Positions 33,688-42,340 of a stretch of DNA of 64,000 nucleotides are shown in pieces. This DNA comes from Bradyrhizobium genosp. L (GTDB lineage: Bacteria > Pseudomonadota > Alphaproteobacteria > Rhizobiales > Xanthobacteraceae). The position numbers and the translations under genes were made by a program. The stretch is taken from NCBI RefSeq assembly GCF_015624485.1, contig NZ_CP061378.1, positions 2,480,001 through 2,544,000 on the forward strand. The letters are read 5' to 3'. Each line of letters opens with the position of its first letter. Position 1 is the first letter of the stretch. Below the pieces are notes generated by a model that was given only the letters and a program-made list of their open reading frames with translations, was not told where the DNA came from and searched no databases.

Positions 33688-34224
33688 ATGGCGCGCAAGA
33701 ATTCACCGAACGATATGCGGCCGGGGCAGGGCGACGAGGGGCCGTCGCCGCGTGCGCCGATGCGCGAATTCTCACGCTCGCTGCCGATGTCGCTGCTGCG
33801 TGCGCGCGAAGCGGTGATGCGGCAATTCCGCCCCTCGCTGCGCAATCACGGGCTGACCGAGCAGCAGTGGCGCATCCTGCGCGCGCTCACCTCGGTCGAC
33901 GAGATCGAGGTCACCGAGCTTGCGCGGGTCGCGTTCCTGCTCGGCCCGAGCCTGTCGCGCATCCTGCGCGATCTCGAAGGCCGCCAGCTGATCGAGCGCA
34001 AGACCGCCGAGAACGATGGTCGGCGCGCGGTGGTCTCGATTTCCGCCAAGGGGCTGAAGCTGATCGAGGCGGTGGCGCCGACCTCGGAGACGATCTATGC
34101 CGAGATCACCCGGCGCTACGGCGCACGCAAGCTCGCGGAATTGCAGGAAATGCTGGGCGTGCTGGAGGAGAGTCTGGCCGCCATGACCTCGACCGATGAG
34201 GTCGAGATTGAGGCCGAAGAGTAG
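33688..34224 (+). CDS. hpaR: MarR family regulator of homoprotocatechuate degradation (HpaR)
   Basis: A 178-residue protein. The winged helix spans about residues 35-130 (LTEQQWRILRALTSVDEIEV, LARVAFLLGPSLSRILRDLE, RKTAENDGRRAVVSISAKGL). The opening SPRAPMREFSRSLPMSLLRA is characteristic of the HpaR branch, which differs from other MarR proteins. It is divergent from the hpa operon. The acidic tail (DEVEIEAEE) is unconserved. It converges on the FCD regulator gene with a 24-base gap. Confidence 0.92.
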   Translation: MARKNSPNDMRPGQGDEGPSPRAPMREFSRSLPMSLLRAREAVMRQFRPSLRNHGLTEQQWRILRALTSVDEIEVTELARVAFLLGPSLSRILRDLEGRQLIERKTAENDGRRAVVSISAKGLKLIEAVAPTSETIYAEITRRYGARKLAELQEMLGVLEESLAAMTSTDEVEIEAEE

Positions 34225-34248
34225 TCCGCGACATCGTGCGGTGATGCA

Positions 34249-35244
34249 CTAGACCATGTAAGACACGCGCGAGATCACGTTGATGGCGCGGAATTCGGCA
34301 ATCCAGCCAGCGACTTTCGATTGCGACCATTCGATGTGACGACGCAATGTCGCGGCCGCCGCATCACCGTCGCGCGCGCGCAATGCCTCGATGATCAAGA
34401 GATGTTCATCCATGAAGGAATCGATCTGCGGCGCGGTCAGGGCCACCTGGATGTGCTTGCCGATCACGAAGGCGCAGTGGGTCCGCTTGAGCGCTTCGAG
34501 CATCTCGCGGTTGATGCCGTAACCGAGGCAGCGGATGTGGAGCTCGCCCTCGATCTCGTCGAGCTCGGCGACGCCGATGCGGTCGCGGAATTGGATCCCT
34601 TCGCGCAGCCGATCGGCCATCCGGTCCAGCAGCGCCGCCGGAATCGTCGCGGCGGCTGATTTCAGCAGCAGCGGCTCCAGCGCTGCACGCAGCTCGAAGA
34701 TGTCGCGGACGCGGTCCTCGTCGAGCGGCACCACATACCAGTGGGCCTTGGCGCCTTTTTCCAGGATTCCGATCGCCTGCGCGCGCAGCAGCAGGTTGCG
34801 GGCGACGGTGCGTCCGACCCGGAAATGCCGCGCCAGCGCCAGCTCGCTGACGCGGAAGCGTCCGAACAGCGATCGGTAGATGATCTCACGTTCGAGTTCG
34901 TAATAGAGAGCGTCCCAGGCGTCGCTCCTGACCGCCTCGACCGGGCCGTCGGTGAGCCCCAGCATTTGCGGTGTGATCGGGACGCGCCGGGGTTCGACCT
35001 GGCGCTTGCCCGCGATGACGCCGCGGCCGTCGAACCGGCGCACCAGCCCGATATCCTCCAATTGCTCGAAGGCCTGCCGCACCGGAGAGCGGCTGGAGCC
35101 AAACAGGCTCGCGATCGCCGATTCCGAGAGAACGGTGCCGGCCGGCACATCGCCGGCGCGGATGCGTTTCGCCAATGCGGCCTTGATCAGCGCATAGGCG
35201 GGCTGCTTCCGTCTGGTCTGCGATTTTACTCTTGGCATCGGCAT
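34249..35244 (-). CDS. GntR-type FCD-domain regulator with two winged-helix domains
   Basis: A 331-residue protein, longer than the usual 220-250 for FCD regulators. The first winged helix spans residues 16-80 (LSESAIASLFGSSRSPVRQA). A second occupies residues 108-173 (VSELALARHFRVGRTVARNL then LLRAQAIGILEK). The C-terminal FCD effector domain (178-320) keeps candidate metal-ligand histidines His236, His281 and His303. It is transcribed away from the LIV-Ldh-HpaI-UxaA genes and presumably controls them. No strong ribosome site precedes ATG 35244; Met3 (35238) is an alternative start. Confidence 0.88.
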   Translation of the reverse strand: MPMPRVKSQTRRKQPAYALIKAALAKRIRAGDVPAGTVLSESAIASLFGSSRSPVRQAFEQLEDIGLVRRFDGRGVIAGKRQVEPRRVPITPQMLGLTDGPVEAVRSDAWDALYYELEREIIYRSLFGRFRVSELALARHFRVGRTVARNLLLRAQAIGILEKGAKAHWYVVPLDEDRVRDIFELRAALEPLLLKSAAATIPAALLDRMADRLREGIQFRDRIGVAELDEIEGELHIRCLGYGINREMLEALKRTHCAFVIGKHIQVALTAPQIDSFMDEHLLIIEALRARDGDAAAATLRRHIEWSQSKVAGWIAEFRAINVISRVSYMV

Positions 35245-35268
35245 GGATGACTAATCGATAGGCACACT

Positions 35269-35278
35269 ATCACGTGAT
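35269..35278. promoter_or_regulatory. Palindrome ATCACGTGAT near the FCD regulator start
   Basis: A perfect 10-base dyad 25 bases upstream of the regulator's start codon. It may be an autoregulatory site or part of its promoter. It lies in the 290-base gap between the regulator and the binding-protein gene. Confidence 0.35.
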
Positions 35279-35336
35279 CGCGTTGCGGTCGCCCACAGCA
35301 GGCATTTACGCACCGCCCATGGTGGACCTTCTGACT

Positions 35337-35362
35337 ATTGCGTGCAATGTGCAATCATGATT
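35337..35362. promoter_or_regulatory. Adjacent dyads ATTGC-GT-GCAAT and AATCATGATT
   Basis: The first (35337-35348) has 5-base arms around a GT centre and resembles the ATTGTATACAAT-type sites bound by VanR/LldR-like FCD regulators. A perfect 10-base palindrome AATCATGATT (35353-35362) follows four bases later. Both are about 170-200 bases upstream of the binding-protein gene. Confidence 0.4.
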
Positions 35363-35534
35363 AGCTCCTCGATACGCTTGGATTGATCTTCGCCGTTGCG
35401 CGTCAGGTGCGCTGCAGCGGCGCGAATGCTTGTCCGCCATGCCGTCTCACGGCGTGGACAGGGCGGCAAGTCGAGCGTCGGACTCGTTTCAATGCAGCCG
35501 ACAGGCAAGTTCGGCATTTTACAGGGAGGATTGA

Positions 35535-36677
35535 ATGAAACTGACGAGACGTGAGTTTTCCGCCGGCTTGGCGGCAGGTCTCGCTGCTCCCGCGCTGATT
35601 GGCAGCGCGCGCGCGCAGGGTGCGACGATCAAGATCGGCATGTGCGCGCCCGTCACCGGCCCCGCCGCCGAGTCCGGCGGTTACGCCGTCAAGGGTGCCA
35701 AGCTCGCGCTCGACGCCGTCAACAAGGCCGGCGGCATTCTCGGCAAGCAGGCGGAATTGATCGTCGAGGACGATCAGACCACCAATCCCGGCATCGTGCT
35801 GGCGTTCTCCAAGCTCGCCGCGCAGTCCGACATCGTCGGCTTCCTCGGCTCGATCCGCTCGACTCAAGTCCACGCGATGGCGCCTGACGTCATCAAGCTC
35901 GGCAAGCCCGTGATGATCGGCGGCACCGATCCGAACCTCACCCACATGGGCAACAAGTGGCTGTTCCGCTGCCGCCCGAACGACAGCTATTCCGGCCGCG
36001 TCATCGCCGAATACGGCGTCAACACGCTCGGCAAGAAGAAATGGTTCGTGCTGCATTCGACCGATGCGTTCGGCACCGCCGGCGGCAAGGCGCTGACCGA
36101 GGCGCTTGGCAAGCTCGGCGCGACGGCGACCGATCAGGGCTACGCCAACCAGAGCCAGGACTTCACCCCGGTCGTGCTCGCGATCAAGCAGTCTGGCGCC
36201 GATATTCTCGGCTCCTACTTCACCTTCGAGAACGACCTCGGCATTTTCGGCCGTCAGCTGCGCCAGCTCGGCGTCAACATTCCCTGGGTCGGCTCGCCCT
36301 CGATCGTCAACATCACCGCGCTGAAGCTCGCCGGTCCCGCGCTCTACAACACCTTTGGCGTTGCCGATTACGCCGAGGAATCCAGCGACGCCTCGAAGGC
36401 GTTCGGCAAGCTCTACCGCGATGCGGTCAAGGTCGCACCCGACAACCAGAGCTCCTGGACCTACGACGCGATCAACGTGCTGGCGGCCGGCATCAACAAG
36501 GCCGGCTCGACCGAACCGGACAAGGTCCGCGAGGCGATCCTGTCGATCAAGAAGTTCGCGGGTGCCGAGGGCGAATACAATTTCGACCAGAACGGCGACG
36601 GGCTGCACGGCTACAACATCGTGAAGAACGACAAGGGCAGCATCGTCTTCGACAAGCATATCGAGTTCAACGACTGA
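35535..36677 (+). CDS. ABC transporter substrate-binding protein (LIV type), Tat signal
   Basis: A 380-residue periplasmic binding protein. The signal peptide carries a twin-arginine motif (MKLTRREFSAGLAAGLAAPA, cut after SARA near residue 27), unlike the Sec signal of the other LIV binding protein in the window. The mature part begins ATIKIGMCAPVTGPAAESGG. GGGAGGATTGA precedes the ATG. It heads a probable operon with permease, fused permease-ATPase, ATPase, dehydrogenase, aldolase and dehydratase genes, so the ligand is likely a hydroxy- or sugar acid or a related carboxylate. Confidence 0.9.
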   Translation: MKLTRREFSAGLAAGLAAPALIGSARAQGATIKIGMCAPVTGPAAESGGYAVKGAKLALDAVNKAGGILGKQAELIVEDDQTTNPGIVLAFSKLAAQSDIVGFLGSIRSTQVHAMAPDVIKLGKPVMIGGTDPNLTHMGNKWLFRCRPNDSYSGRVIAEYGVNTLGKKKWFVLHSTDAFGTAGGKALTEALGKLGATATDQGYANQSQDFTPVVLAIKQSGADILGSYFTFENDLGIFGRQLRQLGVNIPWVGSPSIVNITALKLAGPALYNTFGVADYAEESSDASKAFGKLYRDAVKVAPDNQSSWTYDAINVLAAGINKAGSTEPDKVREAILSIKKFAGAEGEYNFDQNGDGLHGYNIVKNDKGSIVFDKHIEFND

Positions 36678-36701
36678 GTCAGGGACGCGCGACTGGATCG
36701 G

Positions 36702-36820
36702 TTCCCTCCCCCCTTGCGGGGAGGGTTAGGGAGAGGGGTACCGCACGGGCGGTGTTCGTGGCTTACCCCTCTCTCCAACTCTCCCCTGCAAGGGGAGAGA
36801 GCCTGACCACCGCCCGTGTG
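36702..36820. repeat. Family D palindromic repeat, copy 1
   Basis: It opens CCCTCCCCCCTTGCGGGGAG with GGTTAGGGAGAGGGG and closes CCCCTCTCTCCAACTCTCCC with CTGCAAGGGGAGAG; CACGGGCGGTG and CACCGCCCGTG form an additional inverted pair. It lies within the transport operon, between the binding-protein and permease genes, where a hairpin often reduces downstream expression relative to the binding protein. Confidence 0.8.
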
Positions 36821-36849
36821 GCTCCTAACCCTCAAACCGAACGCTTGTC

Positions 36850-37725
36850 ATGGATCTGGTCCTTCAACTCCTGTTCACGGGCATCGGCATCGGCGCGGTC
36901 TACGCGCTGGTCGCGCTCGGCTTCGTGCTGATCTTCCGCGCCACCAACGTCGTGAACTTCGCGCAGGGCGAATTCTCGATGGTCGCTGCCTATCTGATGG
37001 TGGTGTTCGCCGTCGATCTCGGCTGGCCCTACTGGCTGTCGTTCCTGATCTCGCTGGCCGGCATGGCGCTGCTCGGCGTCATCTTCAATCTCGGCGTCTA
37101 TTATCCGCTGCGCCACCGCACCTATCTGCCCGTGATCATCGCGACCATCGGCGCCTCGATCCTGCTGGCGAACTCGGTGCTCGCGATCTACGGCCCGCAG
37201 CCGCAGGTGCTGCAGGGCTGGTTCGAGACGCCCGGCATCCAGCTCGGTCCGGTCTATCTCGACAGCCAGTATCTGCTGATCATCGGCGTCACGATCCTGC
37301 TGGTGATCTTCAACTTCTGGTTCTTCGAGAAGACGCTGCTCGGCAAGAAGCTGCAGGCCACCTCGCAGGACAAGGAAATGGCCTCGCTGCTCGGCATTTC
37401 CGTCTCCACCATGATCATGATCACCTTCATCTATTCGGCGGTGCTCGGCGGTCTCGCCGGCATCCTGGTCGCCCCCGTGCTGTTCGTCTCGATCCAGATG
37501 GGCTCGACCATCGCGCTGAAGGCGTTCGCCGCCACCATCATCGGCGGCTTCGGCGACGTCACCGGTGCCATCATCGGCGGGCTTGCGCTCGGCGTGATCG
37601 AGACCTTCGGCGCCGCCTACATCTCGGTGCCGTACAAGGACGGCTTCGCCTTCCTGGTGCTGATCGCATTCCTGATCTTCCGTCCGCAGGGCATCTTCGG
37701 CGAACGCGTCGCGGAGAAAGCATGA
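36850..37725 (+). CDS. Branched-chain-type ABC transporter permease (LivH family)
   Basis: A 291-residue inner-membrane permease. The signature GFVLIFRATNVVNFAQGEFS lies at residues 22-41, and the coupling loop ATSQDKEMASLLGISVSTMI near 175-195. Eight or so hydrophobic segments are visible. It overlaps the next gene by four bases (ATGA). Confidence 0.9.
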   Translation: MDLVLQLLFTGIGIGAVYALVALGFVLIFRATNVVNFAQGEFSMVAAYLMVVFAVDLGWPYWLSFLISLAGMALLGVIFNLGVYYPLRHRTYLPVIIATIGASILLANSVLAIYGPQPQVLQGWFETPGIQLGPVYLDSQYLLIIGVTILLVIFNFWFFEKTLLGKKLQATSQDKEMASLLGISVSTMIMITFIYSAVLGGLAGILVAPVLFVSIQMGSTIALKAFAATIIGGFGDVTGAIIGGLALGVIETFGAAYISVPYKDGFAFLVLIAFLIFRPQGIFGERVAEKA

Positions 37726-39494
37726 CCGCCAGCGAGAACATGATTCCGGCGCCGGCGGTGCGGTCGCGACCGTTGCTGCTGCGGCACCTGCCGTATTTCA
37801 TCGGCGTCGTCATCGTGGTGGCGCTTGCCGCCAGGATGCAGTTCGACGGCTACGTCCTCAACATCCTGATGCAGGCCACGACGTTTTCGATCGCGGTGTT
37901 CGGGCTCTCGGTCGTGCTCGGCCTGTGCGGCCAGATCAATCTGGCACAGGCCGCGTTCTTCGGCTTCGGCGCCTATGCCGTCGGCATCGGGACCGCCGAT
38001 CTGCACCTGAGCTTCTGGCTCTGTCTCGTCGCGGGCTGCCTGATCGCGCTGCTGGCGGGCGCATTCCTCGGGGCTTCGACGTTGCGGCTCGGCGGGCACT
38101 ATCTGGCCATGGTCACGATCTCGTTCCAGCAGATCGTGACGCTGGTCATGATCAACGCGATCTGGCTGACGCGCGGGCCGGACGGGGTCTCCAACATCGG
38201 CCGTCCCGTTCTGTTCCAGAGCTCGCAGAGCTATCTCGCCTTCTGCGTCGCGGCGCTCGGCATCGTCGGCTATCTGGTCTGGCACCTGCCGGACACCAAG
38301 CTCGGCCGCGCCATGCGCGCAGTGCGCGACAACGAACTCGCTGCCGGCGTCAACGGCATCGACGTGTTCCGCACCAAGATTTATGCATTCGCGCTGTGTG
38401 CCTTGCTCGGTGGCCTCGCCGGCGGCCTGTTCGCCGGTGGCTTCGCCTATGTCAGCCCGGACCAGTTCTCGTTCGCGGAATCGATCGTGTTCCTGACCAT
38501 GTCGCTGCTCGGCGGCGTGGCCTCGCCGATCGGCTCGGTGATCGGCACCGGGCTGCTGATCCTGATCCCGGAATGGCTGCGCTTCCTCAAGAGCGTGCCG
38601 GGGCTGTACCTCGCGATCTACGGTCTGTTCGTGATCCTGATCATCCGCTTCATGCCGGATGGCATCTGGGGTTTCGTTTCCGATGCCTTCACGCGCTGGC
38701 GTGCGCACACCAAGGCACCGCCGGTGGCGGCTGCCTTGCACCTCAAGCCGGCTGCGACCGGCGGCGACATCGTGCTCGAAGTGACCGGGCTCGCGAAGCA
38801 TTTCGGCGGCCTCAAGGCGGTCGACGGCGTCGACATCGCGGTGAAGCGCGGCGGCGTGCATGCGCTGATCGGGCCGAACGGCTCGGGCAAGACCACGACC
38901 TTGAACGTGCTGTCCGGCCTCTACAAGGCGACCGCGGGCAAGATCGTGCTCGACGGCACCGACATCACCAACATGGCGCCGCATCAGCGCACCGCCGCGG
39001 GCCTCGGGCGCACCTTCCAGAACATCCGCCTGTTCCGCTCGATGACGGCGCTGGAGAACGTCGAGATCGGCGCCGAGCGACCCGGCAACACCATGGTCGG
39101 GAAGGGCGACGACGCGCTGACCGAGCGTGCGATGGAGGCTCTCAGCTTCGTCGGTCTCGGCAGCCGCGCCAACGAGCTGATCTCGAGCTTCTCCTACGGC
39201 CACCAGCGCCTGATCGAGATCGCCCGCGCGCTCGCGTCGAACCCGACGCTGCTCTTGCTCGACGAGCCGGCCGCCGGCCTCAACTCGACCGAAAAGCTCG
39301 AGCTGCACGAGCTGCTCAAGCGCATCGCAGCCCAGGGCCTCACCATCCTGATCATCGATCACGACATGACGCTGGTCTCGGAAGCGGCCCAGCACATCAC
39401 CGTGCTGAACTTCGGACGCCGTATCGCGGACGGCGAGTCGATGGCGGTGCTGCGCCATCCCGACGTCGTCTCCGCCTATCTCGGGAGCGAATGA
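37722..39494 (+). CDS. Fused LivM permease-LivG ATPase of a branched-chain-type ABC transporter
   Basis: A 590-residue fusion. Residues 1-325 are a LivM permease (GLCGQINLAQAAFFGFGAYA; coupling loop RAVRDNELAAGVNGIDVFR), then a short linker around THTKAPPVAAALHLKP, then a complete LivG ATPase from about 350 (Walker A GPNGSGKTT, signature SFSYGHQRLIEIARAL, Walker B LLLLDEPAAGLNS, switch IIDHDM). No stop or frameshift separates the parts. Fusion fixes a one-to-one ratio of membrane and motor domains. It starts at ATG 37722 inside the end of the LivH gene; the LivF gene begins on its stop codon. Confidence 0.92.
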   Translation: MTASENMIPAPAVRSRPLLLRHLPYFIGVVIVVALAARMQFDGYVLNILMQATTFSIAVFGLSVVLGLCGQINLAQAAFFGFGAYAVGIGTADLHLSFWLCLVAGCLIALLAGAFLGASTLRLGGHYLAMVTISFQQIVTLVMINAIWLTRGPDGVSNIGRPVLFQSSQSYLAFCVAALGIVGYLVWHLPDTKLGRAMRAVRDNELAAGVNGIDVFRTKIYAFALCALLGGLAGGLFAGGFAYVSPDQFSFAESIVFLTMSLLGGVASPIGSVIGTGLLILIPEWLRFLKSVPGLYLAIYGLFVILIIRFMPDGIWGFVSDAFTRWRAHTKAPPVAAALHLKPAATGGDIVLEVTGLAKHFGGLKAVDGVDIAVKRGGVHALIGPNGSGKTTTLNVLSGLYKATAGKIVLDGTDITNMAPHQRTAAGLGRTFQNIRLFRSMTALENVEIGAERPGNTMVGKGDDALTERAMEALSFVGLGSRANELISSFSYGHQRLIEIARALASNPTLLLLDEPAAGLNSTEKLELHELLKRIAAQGLTILIIDHDMTLVSEAAQHITVLNFGRRIADGESMAVLRHPDVVSAYLGSE

Positions 39495-40222
39495 TGCCGC
39501 TGCTCGAAATCCGCAATCTCGTGGTCCGCTACGGCGAGATCGAGGCGCTGCGCGGCGTCACCATCGTCGTGGAGCAGGGGCAGGTAGTCACGCTGCTCGG
39601 CGCCAACGGTGCCGGCAAGTCGACCACGCTGCGCGCGATCAGCGGCCTCGCCAAGCCGACCTCCGGCGAGATCCTGTTCGACGGCCAGTCGATCGCAGGC
39701 CTCGGTCCGGAAGCGATCGTCCGGCTCGGCATCTCGCACGTGCCGGAAGGCCGTCGCGTGTTCCCGGGCCTGACCGTGAAAGAGAACATCATGCTCGGGG
39801 CGTCGAACCGGAAGGTGTCGGCGTCGCAGATCTCGCGCGAGGCCGATGCGATGTTCGATCTGTTCCCGGACATCCGGACCTTTTCCAACGCGCTCGGCTG
39901 GACGCTGTCCGGCGGCCAGTTGCAGATGGTCGCAGTCGCGCGCGGCCTGATGGCCAAGCCGCGGCTGTTGCTGCTGGACGAGCCCTCGCTCGGGCTGGCG
40001 CCGGTGATCGTGCAGGCCGTGTTCCGCATCATTTCGCAGATCAGGAAAGACACCACGGTCTTGCTCGTCGAGCAAAATGCGCGCATGGGACTCTCGGTTG
40101 CCGATCACGGTTTCGTTCTCGAAACCGGGCGGATCGTGCTCGGCGGCAAGCCCGACGAATTGTGGGGCAACGAAGCCATCGCAGCCGCCTATCTCGGCGG
40201 CCACGCCAAAACCCACGCCTAA
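39494..40222 (+). CDS. Branched-chain-type ABC transporter ATP-binding protein (LivF family)
   Basis: A 242-residue ATPase with Walker A GANGAGKST, signature TLSGGQLQMVAVARGL, Walker B RLLLLDEPSLGLAP and LLVEQNARMGL. GGGAG lies 6 bases before ATG 39494; the ATG at 39491 in the same frame is too close to it. It pairs with the LivG half of the fused protein. The dehydrogenase gene follows 18 bases later. Confidence 0.9.
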   Translation: MPLLEIRNLVVRYGEIEALRGVTIVVEQGQVVTLLGANGAGKSTTLRAISGLAKPTSGEILFDGQSIAGLGPEAIVRLGISHVPEGRRVFPGLTVKENIMLGASNRKVSASQISREADAMFDLFPDIRTFSNALGWTLSGGQLQMVAVARGLMAKPRLLLLDEPSLGLAPVIVQAVFRIISQIRKDTTVLLVEQNARMGLSVADHGFVLETGRIVLGGKPDELWGNEAIAAAYLGGHAKTHA

Positions 40223-40240
40223 CCAGCGAGCTGATCCTTC

Positions 40241-41326
40241 ATGGTCACCATCAAGGTCGATAACCTCATCGATTTCGTTTCCGAAGTGTTTTCCCATTCG
40301 GAGTCGTCTCCGGAAGAGGCGAGGCGTATCGCGACTTACCTCACGACCGCGAACCTTACCGGGCACGACAGCCATGGCGTGATCCGTGTTCCCGTCTATG
40401 TCCGGTGGAAGAAGATGGGCTCGATCGTGCCGAACCAGACCCCCGAGGTCGTGGTCGACACGCCGTCGCTCGCCGTCGTCGACGGCAAGTACGGCTATGG
40501 CCAGACCGTCACGCCGGTCGCAGTTCGGCTCGGGATCGAGAAGTGCAAGAAGGCTGGCCTCGCCGCAGTCGCGCTGCGCAACTCCGGCCATCTCGGCCGT
40601 GTCGGTGATTGGGCCGAAATGGCCGCCGCCGAAGGCCTCGTCTCGATTCATTTCGTGACCGCGGCGGGCTCGCTGCTGGTTGCGCCTTACGGCGGCGTCG
40701 AGAAGCGGCTGTCGACGGCGCCGTATTGCGTCGGCATTCCGCGCCAGGGCCAGGATCCGATCGTGCTCGATTTCGCCACCTCTGTCGTCGCGGAGGGCAA
40801 GTGCCTCGTGGCAAGCCGCGGCGGCAAGAAGCTGCCACCAGGTGCGCTGGTCGATGCCGACGGCACGCTGAGCCAGGATCCGCACGTGCTGTACGGCCCG
40901 TACACGCCGGACGGACCGCGCGACCACACCAAGGGAACCGGCGCGATCCGCGCCTTCGGCGATCACAAGGGCTCGGGCCTGGCCTTCATCTGCGAGCTGC
41001 TCGGCGGCGCGCTGACCGGCACCGGCGCGACGTCGTCGGACCGGCGTTTCGCCAACGGCATGATGGCGTTCTACATCGATCCCAAGGTGATCGACACCAG
41101 CAACTTCTTCGATGGCGAGATCACCCGCTACAGTGATTTCATCAGAGAAACAAAGCCGATCGCCGGCACGGATTCCGTGCTGATTCCGGGCGATCCCGAG
41201 CGCAAAACCCGCGCCGAGCGCACCAAGAACGGCATCCCCTTGCCTGACGACACCTGGGCGGCGATAGTGAATACCGCACGCGAAGTCGGCGTCAGCGAAG
41301 TCTCTATCCAGCGGGCGACCAGCTAG
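40241..41326 (+). CDS. Ldh family oxidoreductase (malate/L-lactate/ureidoglycolate dehydrogenase family)
   Basis: A 361-residue NAD(P)-dependent dehydrogenase of the Ldh2/ComC family, which is unrelated to Rossmann lactate dehydrogenases. The catalytic His lies in LTGHDSHGVIRVPVY; other family segments are DGKYGYGQTVTPVAVRLGIE, AVALRNSGHLGRVGDW and FGDHKGSGLAFICELLGGAL. Members interconvert 2-oxo acids and 2-hydroxy acids, including sulfolactate and sugar-derived acids. The gene sits between the transporter and an aldolase, so it likely oxidises or reduces the imported hydroxy acid or an intermediate. Confidence 0.88.
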   Translation: MVTIKVDNLIDFVSEVFSHSESSPEEARRIATYLTTANLTGHDSHGVIRVPVYVRWKKMGSIVPNQTPEVVVDTPSLAVVDGKYGYGQTVTPVAVRLGIEKCKKAGLAAVALRNSGHLGRVGDWAEMAAAEGLVSIHFVTAAGSLLVAPYGGVEKRLSTAPYCVGIPRQGQDPIVLDFATSVVAEGKCLVASRGGKKLPPGALVDADGTLSQDPHVLYGPYTPDGPRDHTKGTGAIRAFGDHKGSGLAFICELLGGALTGTGATSSDRRFANGMMAFYIDPKVIDTSNFFDGEITRYSDFIRETKPIAGTDSVLIPGDPERKTRAERTKNGIPLPDDTWAAIVNTAREVGVSEVSIQRATS

Positions 41327-41375
41327 GGTTCGTCCTCCAAGAAGCTCACAAGAAGCACAAAAGGGAACGCGATCT

Positions 41376-42152
41376 ATGGCAAACAAGGTCAAGCAGGTCT
41401 GGGCATCAGGCAAGGCAGTGGTGAACGGGTGGCTCGCGATCCCCTCCGGGTTTTCCGCCGAGGTGATTGCACAGTGCGGCTTCGACAGCGTCACCGTCGA
41501 CATGCAGCATGGCGTGCAGGATTATCTCTCGATGGTGCAGTGCTTCCAGTCGATGCACGGCCATCCCGTGACGCCGATGGTCCGCGTGCCCTGGAACGAG
41601 CCCGGCATCGTCGGCAAGGTGCTCGACGGCGGCGCCTACGGCGTGATCTGCCCGATGGTCAACACGCCCGCGGAAGCCAGGAACCTGGTCTCCTACGCCA
41701 AATATCCGCCGAAGGGCGTGCGCTCCAACGGCCCGATCCGCTCCGGCATGTACGGTTCGGCCGGCTCCTATCAGAAGACCGCGAATGACGAGATCGTGCT
41801 GCTGCCGATGATGGAGACCAAGACTGCGGTCGAGAACATGGAAGCGATCCTCGATGTCGAGGGCATCGACGGCGTCTATGTCGGCCCGTCCGATCTCGGC
41901 TTCTCCTACGGCCTGGTGCCAAAGCTCGATCGCGACGAGCCGGAGATCCTCGCGATCTACGAGAAGATCGTCAAGGAATGCGGCAAGCGCGGGCTGAACC
42001 CGGGCATCCACTGCTCCGGCGCCGAAGGCGCGGCGCGCGCGATCAACATGGGCTTCAAGCTCGTCACGCTCTCGAACGAAGTCGGCCTGATGCAGACCTA
42101 CGCCAGGATGCAGGTCAACGCGACCCGCGAGAAGTCCGGCGGCAAGGCGTAA
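41376..42152 (+). CDS. HpcH/HpaI family class II aldolase
   Basis: A 258-residue aldolase. Key residues line up with E. coli HpaI: His45 (VDMQHGVQDY), Arg70 (PMVRVPWNEP), metal ligands Glu147 (LPMMETKTAV) and Asp173 (VGPSDLGF). Enzymes of this family cleave 4-hydroxy-2-oxo acids to pyruvate (or another 2-oxo acid) and an aldehyde. It could serve the hpa pathway, which lacks its own aldolase in the window, but its neighbours (Ldh-family enzyme, UxaA-family dehydratase) suggest a sugar-acid route. The Q-H-G and GMYGSAGSYQ sequences differ from HpaI itself, so I do not give it that name. Confidence 0.88.
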   Translation: MANKVKQVWASGKAVVNGWLAIPSGFSAEVIAQCGFDSVTVDMQHGVQDYLSMVQCFQSMHGHPVTPMVRVPWNEPGIVGKVLDGGAYGVICPMVNTPAEARNLVSYAKYPPKGVRSNGPIRSGMYGSAGSYQKTANDEIVLLPMMETKTAVENMEAILDVEGIDGVYVGPSDLGFSYGLVPKLDRDEPEILAIYEKIVKECGKRGLNPGIHCSGAEGAARAINMGFKLVTLSNEVGLMQTYARMQVNATREKSGGKA

Positions 42153-42163
42153 ATCTTTCCTCC

Positions 42164-42313
42164 CCCTCTCCCCGCACTTCGCGGGGAGAGGGTTGGGGTG
42201 AGGGGCCTCTATCCGGCGAGCACTTTGTTCGCGATTGCGCGCGTGCCTTGCCCCTCACCCGAATTCTCGCTGCGCGAGAATTCGACCTCTCCCCGCAAAG
42301 GGCGGGGAGAGGT
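42164..42313. repeat. Family D palindromic repeat, copy 2
   Basis: The left arm is CCCTCTCCCCGCACTTCGCG with GGGAGAGGGTTGGGGTGAGGGG; the right arm is CCCCTCACCCGAATTCTCGC with CTCTCCCCGC and GCGGGGAGAGG. An inner hairpin, GAATTCTCGC-TGC-GCGAGAATTC, is also present. It lies between aldolase and dehydratase genes. Confidence 0.85.
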
Positions 42314-42340
42314 GAAGAAGAACTCCGAAGGAGAACCACC

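Noticed and set aside
41376..42152. Naming the HpcH/HpaI family aldolase hpaI as part of the hpa pathway
   Set aside because: It is on the opposite strand, 8 kb away and in a module with Ldh- and UxaA-family enzymes; sequence around His45 differs from HpaI, so only the family is claimed.
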